Positions 26,949 to 35,699 of a stretch of 41,434 nucleotides of DNA are shown here, in pieces (positions within the stretch are counted from its first letter, which is position 1; the number at the start of each line of letters is the position of its first letter). The stretch comes from Bacteroidales bacterium (lineage in GTDB: Bacteria > Bacteroidota > Bacteroidia > Bacteroidales > UBA932), in NCBI GenBank assembly GCA_016291185.1, contig JAEFAI010000020.1, positions 1 to 41,434 on the forward strand, written 5' to 3'. Position numbers and translations under genes: made by a program. The notes beneath the pieces are model-generated. The model was given only the letters and a program-made list of their open reading frames with translations. It was not told where the DNA came from and did no database searches.

Positions 26949-27122
26949 ATGAAATTACTACTTTATTGCCAAGCGGTTCTCTGCATTGCAGCGCTATGTA
27001 TTCCTTTCGGTATAATAAAGGACTCTAGAGTGATTGCAGTGATTCTGCTTTTAAACCTTATTTGTTCTTTTTTGATAGCTCTTTTTGTGAGGAAGAAGCA
27101 AAAATCAAAAACTGAAGAATAA
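26949..27122 (+). CDS. 57-residue membrane protein, second candidate immunity protein
   Basis: A short gene, ATG 26949 to TAA 27122, encoding 57 residues (MKLLLYCQAVLCIAALC...). It has two hydrophobic segments (~3-22 and ~29-48) separated by the short charged loop KDSR, and a lysine-rich cytoplasmic-type tail (RKKQKSKTEE). It fills the space between precursor 2 (three-base gap) and the next membrane-protein gene (zero gap), with codon use like its neighbours, which argues that it is real. It has no recognised family; the small size, topology and position just after a precursor fit an immunity protein. Confidence 0.7.
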   Translation: MKLLLYCQAVLCIAALCIPFGIIKDSRVIAVILLLNLICSFLIALFVRKKQKSKTEE

Positions 27123-27752
27123 ATGAAGATTTGTGATAAAGAAGTTACCATCCCTTTAATCCTGTTGTATGTAAGTGTGATGTTCGTAATCACCTTTCTA
27201 CAGCAGGAATTCGTTTTGTTACCGGAGATACAGAATCTGGACATCATTGGAGATGAAGCCAGGATTTCGTTGTTGGAACGGTATCAACATATGCGCTGGT
27301 TATCGTTCCTTTTGTTGCCGATACTTCTTCTCTTTAGATTATTTCTTGTGACATCGTGCTTGTTTGTTGGTGGTTTTTTCTTCATCGAGATGAGTGGTTG
27401 GCGATTTGGCGAATGGTGGGGAGTGGCTACGATAGCGCAATCGGTCATGTTGTTTTATAGTGTCATACTATGCATCATTAGTATGAGCGTTGAAGCAAAT
27501 ACGGTAATGGTTTTTAATGAAAGTATTTCGTTGATGTTCCTTGTGGGAAAGAATGTTGAACCTTGGGTTCGGTTGCCTTTGTCTGCAGTGAATGCCTTTG
27601 AGATTCTGTATTGGGTTTTGATGTCGTTGCTCGTCGGGAGACTATGCGGGACGAAGTACGGTAAGTCGTTTCTATTTGTGATGTCCACTTATGGGGTCGG
27701 GTATCTCTTTTATGTTGCGTTTTTGATGTTCTTGATGATGTATCTAGCCTAG
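27123..27752 (+). CDS. Polytopic membrane protein of the bacteriocin-like operon
   Basis: A 209-residue protein with about five transmembrane segments (e.g. ~9-26, ~58-85, ~98-118, ~155-172, ~183-207) and a periplasmic-looking loop with EIQNLDIIGDEARISLLE. I do not recognise the family with confidence; the spacing of helices is loosely like Yip1-type membrane proteins. It starts right at the previous stop and is followed by the thioredoxin-like gene after one base, so it probably works in maturation, export or immunity. Confidence 0.65.
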   Translation: MKICDKEVTIPLILLYVSVMFVITFLQQEFVLLPEIQNLDIIGDEARISLLERYQHMRWLSFLLLPILLLFRLFLVTSCLFVGGFFFIEMSGWRFGEWWGVATIAQSVMLFYSVILCIISMSVEANTVMVFNESISLMFLVGKNVEPWVRLPLSAVNAFEILYWVLMSLLVGRLCGTKYGKSFLFVMSTYGVGYLFYVAFLMFLMMYLA

Positions 27753-27753
27753 G

Positions 27754-28266
27754 ATGACACGGAGGAATATTGCACGGTTGGCCCTCTGCTTTTTGGCCGT
27801 GGGTATGGTTAGCCTTCTTTTCTGGGCAGCGTCAAGGCGAAACTCTCGACTTGAAAGAGTAAATCAATTACCTGAAATAAGGGCTCTTACACTTTATGGT
27901 GACACATTTGATTTATCTGAGTTTCTTGACTTGACCAAGCGAACTGCCCTGTTTTTCTTCCATCCCGAATGTGACTTTTGCCGGAAGGAGCTGGAGGGAG
28001 TTGTGGCCCATCATAATGAGTTTAGGAGCGTCCAGTGGCTGTTCATCACCCTTGCCTCGACGGAGGCTGTCGAGGAGTTCCTAATGGAGTATCCACTGGA
28101 GTCGATTCCTGATGCCTATGTGATTCGAGAAGATTGGCCGGACACATATAAGCAGTTTGACATAAAGGGACCGCCAGCGCTTTTCATTTACGATGAGAAT
28201 GGAAAATTGATGAAACGCCACATGGGTGCGACTCCCATCAGAACGATTGTTCAAGATTTGCAATAA
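27754..28266 (+). CDS. Membrane-anchored thioredoxin-like (TlpA-type) protein
   Basis: A 170-residue protein with one N-terminal anchor (residues ~7-26) and a periplasmic thioredoxin-like domain: ALFFFHPECDFCRKELEG with a C-D-F-C active site, a central strand WLFITLAS and the cis-Pro region IKGPPALFIYDENGK. It is expected to form or reduce disulfides in the periplasm. Because both precursor cores have even numbers of Cys, it may act on them (inference). Its stop overlaps the C39 transporter start by one base. Confidence 0.85.
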   Translation: MTRRNIARLALCFLAVGMVSLLFWAASRRNSRLERVNQLPEIRALTLYGDTFDLSEFLDLTKRTALFFFHPECDFCRKELEGVVAHHNEFRSVQWLFITLASTEAVEEFLMEYPLESIPDAYVIREDWPDTYKQFDIKGPPALFIYDENGKLMKRHMGATPIRTIVQDLQ

Positions 28267-30428
28267 TGGACCTAAAGAGAATCGAGGAGAGTTTTGTCCG
28301 TCAACATGATATCACGGATTGCGGAGCGGCTTGTCTATTGTCGCTTATCCGCTATTATGGAGGTGAATCCTCCGTCCTTCATCTTCGGGAAATCAGTGGG
28401 ACATCTAATACCGGGACAACGTTGCTTGGCCTCTATCAAGCGGCTGGTACCATGGGTTTCGACGCACAGGGGGCGGAAGCCAACGGTATCTCGGAACTCA
28501 TAGAACACGGGAAGCCATGTATCCTGGCGGTTATTATTGATAAGAAATTGTCGCATTTTGTTGTGTGTTACGGCTATGTGAACGACCGTTTCGTCATTAG
28601 TGATCCGGGGGATGGTATCAAAGAGATGACAGAGGAGGAACTGGCGGAAATCTGGACCAGGAAGTGCCTTTTGCTGGAGCCGAATGCACGTTTCGTAAAG
28701 AAAGAAACCGTCTTAGGAAAGAAGAAACAATGGATTCGGGATTTGCTCCGAGAGGATTATGGCTTGGTCGGCGCCAGTATAGCCATCGGGCTCGTTATCG
28801 CCATCCTTGGAATGGTGATGGCTGTGTTCTCCCAGAAACTGGTCGATGATGTCCTGCCCTCCCATAACACGACAAAACTTGTTGCCGGAATCATTTTAGT
28901 CCTGATTCTTTTGTTGGGCAAGGTGGTGATTACCGCACTAAGGAGTAAACTGCTTATTACCCAGAGCCGAAATTTCAACAATCGGATTATCCGTTTTTTC
29001 TTCGGGAAGTTACTTCGTCTCCCCAAAGCCTTCTTTGATACTCGGAAAACAGGAGACATGGTTGCTAGGTTGAACGACACGCGCCGTATCCAGGCCGTCA
29101 TAGGTATGCTCGCCGGAGAGATGATCATCAATGTCTTGGTTTTGATTGTAGCGCTGGTTTTCCTCTTTCTTTATTCCTGGAAAGTGGCGCTTGTTGCCCT
29201 TTTCTGCATGCCGGCCTTTTATTGGATTGTTTCCAGGAACAACAAGAAAATCGTTTCGCAACAACGAGAGGTGATGAGTTCCTATGCGATGAGTGAAAGC
29301 GGCTTCATCAATACTATCGGCGGAATTTCGGATATCAAGAGTCTCTCGGCTCAGGATAGTTTCTTGAAACTGAACGAATTCCTGTATTCAACATTCCAGG
29401 GGAAGGTCTTTTCTCTTGGCCAAACCCAGATTGGCATTGGAGTATGGACGGGAATAAGCAGCACCATTATTCAGGTAGGACTCATTGCGTTATGCTCCGC
29501 TTTTGTATTTACCGATTCGATGACAACGGGGGAATTGATGGCAATCATCGGCATTACGGGAACGCTCTTCCCGGCAGTTGCCAGCCTTGCTCTCGTGATG
29601 ATTCCCATCAATGAAGCCAAAGTTGCCTTTGACCGCATGTTTGAGATTGTCGATGCACAGGAAGAAGATGCAGAGAGCGACGACGCTGATGTTATTCCGG
29701 CAAGGAGACTGGAAGCCAAAGACCTGGCTTTCCGATTCATCGGGAGAAAGCGCTTGTTCTCGAACGTGTCTCTTGCTTTTGAATCAGGGACCATCACTAG
29801 TATTGTCGGAGAAAGCGGATGTGGCAAAAGCACACTCTGCCAGATTCTGGAAAGGTTCTACGTCCCTGAAGAAGGCACCATCCTTTTGGATGGAAAACCG
29901 GTGTCGGACATTCCGCTGGAGCAATGGCGTTCCATGGTCTCTTTTGTTCCGCAACATACTTACCTGTACAACGGAACGGTGCTTGAGAACATCTGTTTCG
30001 GAAAAATGCCGAAGGACTTGAATGAAATCGTGTTATTCTGTCAGCGATATGGATTCGACACCTTCCTTTCCGAACTACCGAATGGGCTCGGGACTTTGGT
30101 TGGGGAAGAAGGGATTAACCTCTCGGGTGGACAGGCGCAATTGGTGTCCTTTGCACGCGCCTTATATAAGCCATCTAAGATTCTCATTTTGGACGAGATG
30201 ACGGCTGCGATGGATCGTCGGACGGAAAAATACATCTGTAAGTTGTTGGACAAACTTCGCAAGGATCACATCATTATTTTTGTGACGCACCGACTAGAGA
30301 CGGCTCGGCTCTTGAGTGACCGGATTGTTGTAATGGAAGGTGGCTCCATAAAGGCGCAAGGGCCCCATGCGGAGTTGATGCAAACTAACAACTTCTATAG
30401 CGAGTATTGGCGCTCTATTCAGCAGTAG
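28266..30428 (+). CDS. Peptidase-containing ABC transporter (C39, bacteriocin type)
   Basis: A 720-residue transporter that removes double-glycine leaders and exports the mature peptide. The N-terminal C39 peptidase has Gln 13, Cys 19 (QHDITDCGAAC), His 97 (LSHFVVCYGY) and Asp 113 (VISDPGDG), a complete catalytic set. Six membrane helices follow (~165-450). The ATPase domain has Walker A GESGCGKST, the Q-loop region SFVPQHTYLY, signature LSGGQAQ, Walker B ILILDEMTAAMD and switch VTHRLE. It lies downstream of two leader-bearing precursors, its likely substrates. All key residues are intact. Confidence 0.95.
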   Translation: MDLKRIEESFVRQHDITDCGAACLLSLIRYYGGESSVLHLREISGTSNTGTTLLGLYQAAGTMGFDAQGAEANGISELIEHGKPCILAVIIDKKLSHFVVCYGYVNDRFVISDPGDGIKEMTEEELAEIWTRKCLLLEPNARFVKKETVLGKKKQWIRDLLREDYGLVGASIAIGLVIAILGMVMAVFSQKLVDDVLPSHNTTKLVAGIILVLILLLGKVVITALRSKLLITQSRNFNNRIIRFFFGKLLRLPKAFFDTRKTGDMVARLNDTRRIQAVIGMLAGEMIINVLVLIVALVFLFLYSWKVALVALFCMPAFYWIVSRNNKKIVSQQREVMSSYAMSESGFINTIGGISDIKSLSAQDSFLKLNEFLYSTFQGKVFSLGQTQIGIGVWTGISSTIIQVGLIALCSAFVFTDSMTTGELMAIIGITGTLFPAVASLALVMIPINEAKVAFDRMFEIVDAQEEDAESDDADVIPARRLEAKDLAFRFIGRKRLFSNVSLAFESGTITSIVGESGCGKSTLCQILERFYVPEEGTILLDGKPVSDIPLEQWRSMVSFVPQHTYLYNGTVLENICFGKMPKDLNEIVLFCQRYGFDTFLSELPNGLGTLVGEEGINLSGGQAQLVSFARALYKPSKILILDEMTAAMDRRTEKYICKLLDKLRKDHIIIFVTHRLETARLLSDRIVVMEGGSIKAQGPHAELMQTNNFYSEYWRSIQQ

Positions 30429-30431
30429 TCC

Positions 30432-31673
30432 ATGTCGAGAAACTTTAGGAATGCTTTTCAATCCATCCGCCAGAATAAGCTCCGGTCTATTCTGGCTGGC
30501 TTCGGTATTGCCTGGGGCATCTTCTTGCTGGTCTTTTTCCTCGGGGTCGGAAACGGGTTCAAAAGTGGGGTAATGGACCTTTTCAATGGGTACGCACAGA
30601 AAAGCCTTTTCGTGTATGGCGGTCAAACATCCATAGCAACCCCGAAACTGAACGAGCAGACACAGATTCTTTTTCAGGAGTCTGTCATCAGAGACATGAA
30701 GGCCCGCTATGGCTCTATCAAGGCTTGTTCTCCAGAGATGAGTTTGCCATCAGTCTCAGTCTTATCGGAAGGAGAGACCTCCGTCGCAACCCTTAAAGGC
30801 ATCAGTTCCGATTATTTCAGGATTAAAATACTAGACGTAAAGGAAGGGCGTCCTTTGAGTCCTCGGGATGATCAGACATCACGGAATGTCGCTGTCATCG
30901 GTGAAGGCGTAGAACAGGCATTATTTGGCAAAACATCTGGGCTTGGGAATAGGATAGTAATTGGGGATGCCTTGTATGACGTGGTTGGCATCCTGTCATC
31001 GGAGGACCTTTTCTCTCTTCAGGAGCGTGGCTCGATTTATTTGCCTTACTCTGTTTTTCAGTCCCACTTCAATTCAGAAGGGGCCATCACCTCTTTCTGT
31101 CTTTCTTTGTCTCCAGACGTAGAATCCACGAAAATCGAGAAAGACCTAAAAGGGTATCTTGCTTATCGGTATGGCTTTGATCCGCATGATGAAAACGCCC
31201 TCTATGTTGCCAACATAGAAACGCAGACCGCCGCTTTCGAGAGTTTGTTCCAAGGCCTTCAAATCCTTATCTGGATTGTTGGACTCTGCTTGTTACTCAG
31301 CGGTCTTGTCGGCGTCTGCAACGTGATGCTCATTATCGTCAAGGAGCGTACGAATGAGATTGGCATCAGAAAAGCGGTCGGGGCGACGCAAGGGTCCATC
31401 ATTTCCATGATGATGACGGAATCGGTTTTGATTACGGCTTGTGCCGGTATTGTCGGCGTTGTCCTAGGCCTCGGCGTAGTCTTGCTGGCTGACCGATTCC
31501 TCCTTCCTCTCCTAAATACTGAAATCATGAGCAGGCTTGAAATTGATGGCATGGCCGTGGTGGCATCGTTGATTATCTTGTGTTTAAGCGGAGTTTTAGC
31601 CGGTCTCTTCCCTGCATTGAAAGCTTCTCAAATCGAGCCGGTAGATGCCATTCGTTATGAAAACCGAGGTTGA
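30432..31673 (+). CDS. MacB-type ABC transporter permease
   Basis: A 413-residue permease with a first membrane helix (~17-37, ILAGFGIAWGIFLLVFFLG), a large periplasmic MacB_PCD-like domain to about residue 275, then three C-terminal FtsX-type helices (LIWIVGLCLLLSGLVGV; ITACAGIVGVVLGLGV; VVASLIILCLSGVLAG). It includes KERTNEIGIRKAVGAT, the coupling region typical of MacB/LolC-like permeases. The ATPase is encoded separately (32739-33413) and an adaptor and TolC-like gene complete a tripartite pump. Start at ATG 30432, three bases after the C39 transporter. Confidence 0.92.
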   Translation: MSRNFRNAFQSIRQNKLRSILAGFGIAWGIFLLVFFLGVGNGFKSGVMDLFNGYAQKSLFVYGGQTSIATPKLNEQTQILFQESVIRDMKARYGSIKACSPEMSLPSVSVLSEGETSVATLKGISSDYFRIKILDVKEGRPLSPRDDQTSRNVAVIGEGVEQALFGKTSGLGNRIVIGDALYDVVGILSSEDLFSLQERGSIYLPYSVFQSHFNSEGAITSFCLSLSPDVESTKIEKDLKGYLAYRYGFDPHDENALYVANIETQTAAFESLFQGLQILIWIVGLCLLLSGLVGVCNVMLIIVKERTNEIGIRKAVGATQGSIISMMMTESVLITACAGIVGVVLGLGVVLLADRFLLPLLNTEIMSRLEIDGMAVVASLIILCLSGVLAGLFPALKASQIEPVDAIRYENRG

Positions 31674-31678
31674 AAGAT

Positions 31679-32746
31679 ATGAAAGTATTTAATGCCATTG
31701 TAATAACCGTTTTTGTCGGAGTTGTCGGCTTCATCACTTATAGCTTGGTTAAGGACTCCGGCAAGAAGTATTATACGACGACCCATCCTGCAATTTCCAC
31801 CCTTGAAGAAAAGCTATGCCTGTCCGGTTTTGTTTATCCCGGGAAGGAGATTGAGATCAAACCCCAGATTTCCGGGGTTGTCGATGCCGTATATGTATCC
31901 ATCGGCGACCGGGTTAAAGAAGGCGATCCCATCGCTTCTGTCAGCCTGGTCCCGAATTCCTCGGAAGTTGAACAACTGACGAGCAATGTCAATCTGGCGA
32001 GGATCAATCTGGAGTCTATTCGGCTCCGGTATGAGCGTCAAAAACAATTGTATGAAGCGAATGCGGTATCTAGAGCTGATTTCGAGGCTACTGAGCAGGA
32101 GTATAAAACGACGCAGGAGAATTACTCCTCGGCAGAGCATCAGTTGGATCTTCGGAAAAAAGGGAAAAGAACAGGCAATAACATCGTTCGTTCCAGTACT
32201 TCGGGAATCATCATCGACCTTCCCGTGAAGGTGGGTTCATCTGTTGTAGAGCGTAGTGGCTATAATCCCGGAAGTACCATGGCCGTTCTTGCTGGTACCG
32301 ACCATTTCCTATTCCGGGCAAATGTTCCTGAAAGGAACATCGGTAGCCTTGAAATCGGCATGCCCGTTTCCCTCACGCTCCTCGCATTGGATTCGCTGCA
32401 GATTGACGCGATGATAACGATGATCTCGGCCAAGGGTGAGATACAGTCAGGGGCGGTGAAGTTTCCGATTGAAGCCATGTTTACCTATGAGGGGGATATT
32501 CATTCCATCCGTTCCGGTTATTCTGCAACTGGGAAAATTCTTCTTCGTCGGGCGGAAAATGTGGTTTCGTTGCCGGAAAAGAGCATTTGTTTCAAAGGCG
32601 ATACTAGCTATGTGTATCTGACAGATTCTCTCAAGCGCAGAGTATGGGAACAAGAAATCCGCTTGGGAATCTCAGACGGTGATAGAGTGGAAGTATTGAG
32701 AGGTGTCTCTCCGGCGGATTATGTGATAACCAACTACCATGATTGA
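31679..32746 (+). CDS. MacA/HlyD-type periplasmic adaptor protein
   Basis: A protein of about 355 residues with one N-terminal anchor and a membrane-fusion layout: beta-barrel and lipoyl halves (GFVYPGKEIEIKPQISG and RSSTSGIIIDLPVKVGS) around a coiled-coil hairpin at ~95-155 (VEQLTSNVNLARINLESIR). It links the inner-membrane permease to the TolC-like channel. A TTG at 31670 overlaps the permease stop, but the ATG at 31679 is taken as start. The C-terminus overlaps the ATPase gene by eight bases. Confidence 0.9.
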   Translation: MKVFNAIVITVFVGVVGFITYSLVKDSGKKYYTTTHPAISTLEEKLCLSGFVYPGKEIEIKPQISGVVDAVYVSIGDRVKEGDPIASVSLVPNSSEVEQLTSNVNLARINLESIRLRYERQKQLYEANAVSRADFEATEQEYKTTQENYSSAEHQLDLRKKGKRTGNNIVRSSTSGIIIDLPVKVGSSVVERSGYNPGSTMAVLAGTDHFLFRANVPERNIGSLEIGMPVSLTLLALDSLQIDAMITMISAKGEIQSGAVKFPIEAMFTYEGDIHSIRSGYSATGKILLRRAENVVSLPEKSICFKGDTSYVYLTDSLKRRVWEQEIRLGISDGDRVEVLRGVSPADYVITNYHD

Positions 32747-33413
32747 ACTGCTCAATATTCGGAAATCCTATGTGACCAAATACGAGACGCTATGCGTGCT
32801 TAAAGGGCTTAACCTTCGGATTGAGCAAGGTGAGATGGTCTCAATTATGGGGGCGTCAGGTTCTGGAAAATCCACGCTTCTAAATATATTGGGACTTCTC
32901 GATCGTTTTGATGATGGGGCGTATCTTGTGGATGGACAATCTGTGAAAGGATTGTATGATGACGAACTGGCCGTCCTGAGAAACAGGAAGTTTGGGTTTG
33001 TGTTTCAATCCGCCAATCTGATTCCTCAAATGGATTTGTTGGAGAATGTCATTCTGCCATTGACATACCGGAAAATGGCGGAGAAGGAGATGAGGGAAAA
33101 GGGGATGGCCTTGTTGGAACGGTTCGGGCTGGCAGAGTGGCGCCGGCATTATCCAAACGAACTGTCCGGAGGACAGAAACAACGTGTCGCCATAGCCAGG
33201 GCTATCATTACCGATCCGGAGATTATTTTAGCAGATGAGCCAACCGGTCAGTTGGATTCAGTTTCTACGGCCGCAGTCATGGATATCCTATGCGGTATAA
33301 ACAAGGAGATGGGAGCAACACTTGTCTTGGTGACCCATGAAAAAGCCGTCGCGGAAAGGGCGGGGCGAATTGTGCATATAAGAGATGGAGAGATATGTTC
33401 AGACGAATCATAA
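32739..33413 (+). CDS. MacB/LolD-type ABC transporter ATP-binding protein
   Basis: A 224-residue stand-alone ATPase. Walker [21 protein letters not shown]-loop [13 protein letters not shown], signature [14 protein letters not shown], Walker [12 protein letters not shown] and the switch His in LVTHEK are all present. The sequence type matches ATPases that drive FtsX-like permeases such as the one at 30432. It overlaps the adaptor by eight bases and the TolC-like gene by nineteen, so the four genes are translated as a unit. Confidence 0.95.
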   Translation: MIELLNIRKSYVTKYETLCVLKGLNLRIEQGEMVSIMGASGSGKSTLLNILGLLDRFDDGAYLVDGQSVKGLYDDELAVLRNRKFGFVFQSANLIPQMDLLENVILPLTYRKMAEKEMREKGMALLERFGLAEWRRHYPNELSGGQKQRVAIARAIITDPEIILADEPTGQLDSVSTAAVMDILCGINKEMGATLVLVTHEKAVAERAGRIVHIRDGEICSDES

Positions 33414-34723
33414 GTTGTACTTTGCTGGGGCTAATCACCCTAACCCTGTCCGGACAAACCGTCTGGACACTGGAAGACTGTGTAAACTATGCGATGGAGC
33501 ACAATATCGACCTGAAGCGACAAGCATTGTCAATTGATCGAGAACGATTGGCATTGCAGGATGGGCAGTGGGCTTTTGTGCCCCGTTTATCCGCGTCTAC
33601 CTCTTATACTATGTCCTCTGGTCGAGTTCTGGACCCGACCACATATGAGTTTGTCAAGACCAAATACACGGGAAACAGTAGTGCCTCTGTATCTGGAGAC
33701 GTGACTTTATTTGAAGGCGGAAGGAAGATTCTCGCTTTGTCCAAGTCAAAACTATCCTTGAAGGCCAGCATGCTGAAGGAGGAGTCATTGAAACAGAATC
33801 TTCGAATTCAGATAGCAGGGGCATATATGGATGTGCTCTGCGCCCGAGAACAAGAACGTATCGCCCGGGAGACGGAGATGTTAATTGATACTCAATTGGA
33901 GCGCACAAAGAATTTGTATGAAGCGGGTAGCGTTACCGAAACAGATGTATTACAGTTCCAAACACAATTATCAGCCGCTAAAAAGGACGTTTCTTCAGCC
34001 GAGTATGCGCGCCGTATGGCACGTCTTGTTCTCTGTGATTTGTTGGAATGGGAAGATGTTGATGAGTTTGAGGTGTCGGATTTCGCCCAATTACATTCCG
34101 AGATTCTTGATTGGGAGTTGGACGCAGTTATAAACAATCATCCTGATATTCGTTCTTCAGAATTGCAGAAAGAACTGGCTGATGTGGATTACAAGTTGGC
34201 TCTCTCAGCCATCAGCCCGAAATTGTCTCTTTCCGCCGGTTTCGGGACAAGTTATTCTGACGCTCGACAGAAGGTGATGGCCAATGAGGATGCAACACTA
34301 AAGTATGAAGCCTATCCTTTTTTCGATCAATATGCTGATAACGGAAGTGCATATGTCTCCCTTTCATTGTCAATTCCTATCTTGAACGGGCTGGCGACGA
34401 GGAATGGAATCCGGAGGGCAAGGATTGCTGCGGCTGAAACAGAACTTGATATGATGGAGGTACGAAAGCGTATTCGCAAGCAACTACTTCAGGCTCAGAT
34501 GGATTTTTTATTGGCAAAAGACCAGTATGAACAATCTTTGGAAGAATCTGAATATGCAGAGAGAGTTTTTCAACAGATGGACCGCAAGTATAATCTGGGC
34601 GCGGTAGATTTTCTTAGTTGGAATACGGCTGTTATCGATTTGGCCAAAGCGCACTATTCGCTTGCAGAGGCGAAGTATTCTTATTATCTCCGGGCAGAAA
34701 TACTTGATTATTACAAACATTAA
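33395..34723 (+). CDS. TolC-family outer-membrane efflux protein
   Basis: A 442-residue protein with a signal peptide ([21 protein letters not shown]) and the TolC repeat architecture: TLEDCVNYAMEHNIDLKRQ at the start of the first half, long helices with YEAGSVTETDVLQFQTQL, and a second half with VSLSLSIPILNGLATRN and KYNLGAVDFLSWNTAVIDL. It should form the outer-membrane channel for the MacAB-like pump. The start inside the ATPase gene is supported by the signal peptide. It is followed after 13 bases by a secreted protein gene. Confidence 0.93.
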   Translation: MFRRIISCTLLGLITLTLSGQTVWTLEDCVNYAMEHNIDLKRQALSIDRERLALQDGQWAFVPRLSASTSYTMSSGRVLDPTTYEFVKTKYTGNSSASVSGDVTLFEGGRKILALSKSKLSLKASMLKEESLKQNLRIQIAGAYMDVLCAREQERIARETEMLIDTQLERTKNLYEAGSVTETDVLQFQTQLSAAKKDVSSAEYARRMARLVLCDLLEWEDVDEFEVSDFAQLHSEILDWELDAVINNHPDIRSSELQKELADVDYKLALSAISPKLSLSAGFGTSYSDARQKVMANEDATLKYEAYPFFDQYADNGSAYVSLSLSIPILNGLATRNGIRRARIAAAETELDMMEVRKRIRKQLLQAQMDFLLAKDQYEQSLEESEYAERVFQQMDRKYNLGAVDFLSWNTAVIDLAKAHYSLAEAKYSYYLRAEILDYYKH

Positions 34724-34736
34724 CTACAAAACGAGT

Positions 34737-35294
34737 ATGAAACGTTATATTACTTTATTTGCGATGCTGTTGATGACCGCATCCTTGATGATGGGTCAAG
34801 ATGCAATCAAAAAGTATGGAATCAAGTCCGGTAAGATAACGACCGTTACTGAGATGATGGGACAAAAGATTGAATCTCCTTCATGGTTTGATGATTATGG
34901 AGCACGGGTTATTTCCAAGGCAAGTGCAAACGGAATGGAAATCACCCAGATTATTCGGGATGGCAAAACCTATATGGTTAACCATTCTGCCAAACAGGTT
35001 CAAGAAATGCCGACTCAAGAGTCTATAAACTATCTGAACATGGACGAAGCTGCGATTGCCAAGTACAAGATTGTGGAAGACGGGAAAGAAACGGTTGCCG
35101 GTAAGGAGTGTATTCGTTACAAAATTGAGGTTTCCCAGATGGGACAAACGGCAAAAATGACGGTAAGTGTTTGGCAGGGTTTCCCGATGAAGATGACGAC
35201 TAATACCATGGGGATGGATATTACTACCACAATTACCGAGGTTACAGAATGCGAGGTGGCTGCGTCTTTGTTTGAAATCCCGTCTTTCAAGTAA
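34737..35294 (+). CDS. Secreted DUF4412-like protein
   Basis: A 185-residue protein with a signal peptide (MKRYITLFAMLLMTASLMMG). The mature part is a beta-rich sequence with GKITTVTEMMGQKIES, QIIRDGKTYMVNHSAKQVQ, KETVAGKECIRYKIE and a final SLFEIPSFK. This resembles DUF4412 or LolA-like proteins of Bacteroidetes, and confidence in the family is moderate. It is the last intact gene of the bacteriocin-like operon. A role as periplasmic chaperone, carrier or immunity factor is possible but not visible in the sequence. Confidence 0.7.
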   Translation: MKRYITLFAMLLMTASLMMGQDAIKKYGIKSGKITTVTEMMGQKIESPSWFDDYGARVISKASANGMEITQIIRDGKTYMVNHSAKQVQEMPTQESINYLNMDEAAIAKYKIVEDGKETVAGKECIRYKIEVSQMGQTAKMTVSVWQGFPMKMTTNTMGMDITTTITEVTECEVAASLFEIPSFK

Positions 35295-35297
35295 TAA

Positions 35298-35580
35298 ATG
35301 ACTTGGTGCAATTCACATACTGACACGCCTGCGGTTCCGCCAATTATTCCGCCAAAAGAACAAGGGGCAGAGTGGGAGGATTATCATCGTCGCCTATTTC
35401 TGGCTGCTGGAACTGATGCTGTTTTTCATGCTGCGGAAAGAAGGGATTACCGATTCCCCGCCGCTACTGGTTTCGGAAATTTGTCTGGGCTTCATCGTTC
35501 CCGACTTTCTCTTCAAACTCATTTTTGAGCACGACCAGACCGTGACGGACGCCTTTGTCAAGCCCCGCCCCATTACGCAG
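35298..35580 (+). pseudogene. Truncated membrane-protein gene (DUF5687-like N-terminus)
   Basis: From about 35302 one frame reads IHILTRLRFRQLFRQKNKG, then a hydrophobic segment (IIIVAYFWLLELMLFFML), then VTDAFVKPRPITQ. This resembles the N-terminus of Bacteroidetes DUF5687-type polytopic proteins that accompany ABC ATPases. No ATG is in this frame at the front; an ATG at 35298 is one base out of register. At 35580 the frame meets the HNH fragment. So it lost its C-terminal part and probably also carries a frameshift at codon two. The family assignment is tentative. Confidence 0.5.
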
Positions 35581-35585
35581 GGAAA

Positions 35586-35699
35586 CTCAAGGACATGGAC
35601 GCCGACCACGTCACCGCCTGGAGTAAGGGCGGCTCTACGGACATCTCAAACTGCCAGATGTTGTGCAAGACGCACAACCGGGCCAAGGGGAACCGTTAG
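35586..35699 (+). pseudogene. HNH nuclease 3'-end fragment (copy of 38136-38249)
   Basis: These 114 bases encode [36 protein letters not shown], Arg and a TAG stop. They match the 3' end of the intact DUF262/HNH gene with only two differences seen by eye, both synonymous, but lie in the opposite orientation. The copy ends at the shared stop, one base past the stop of the convergent Dabb gene. Confidence 0.9.
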
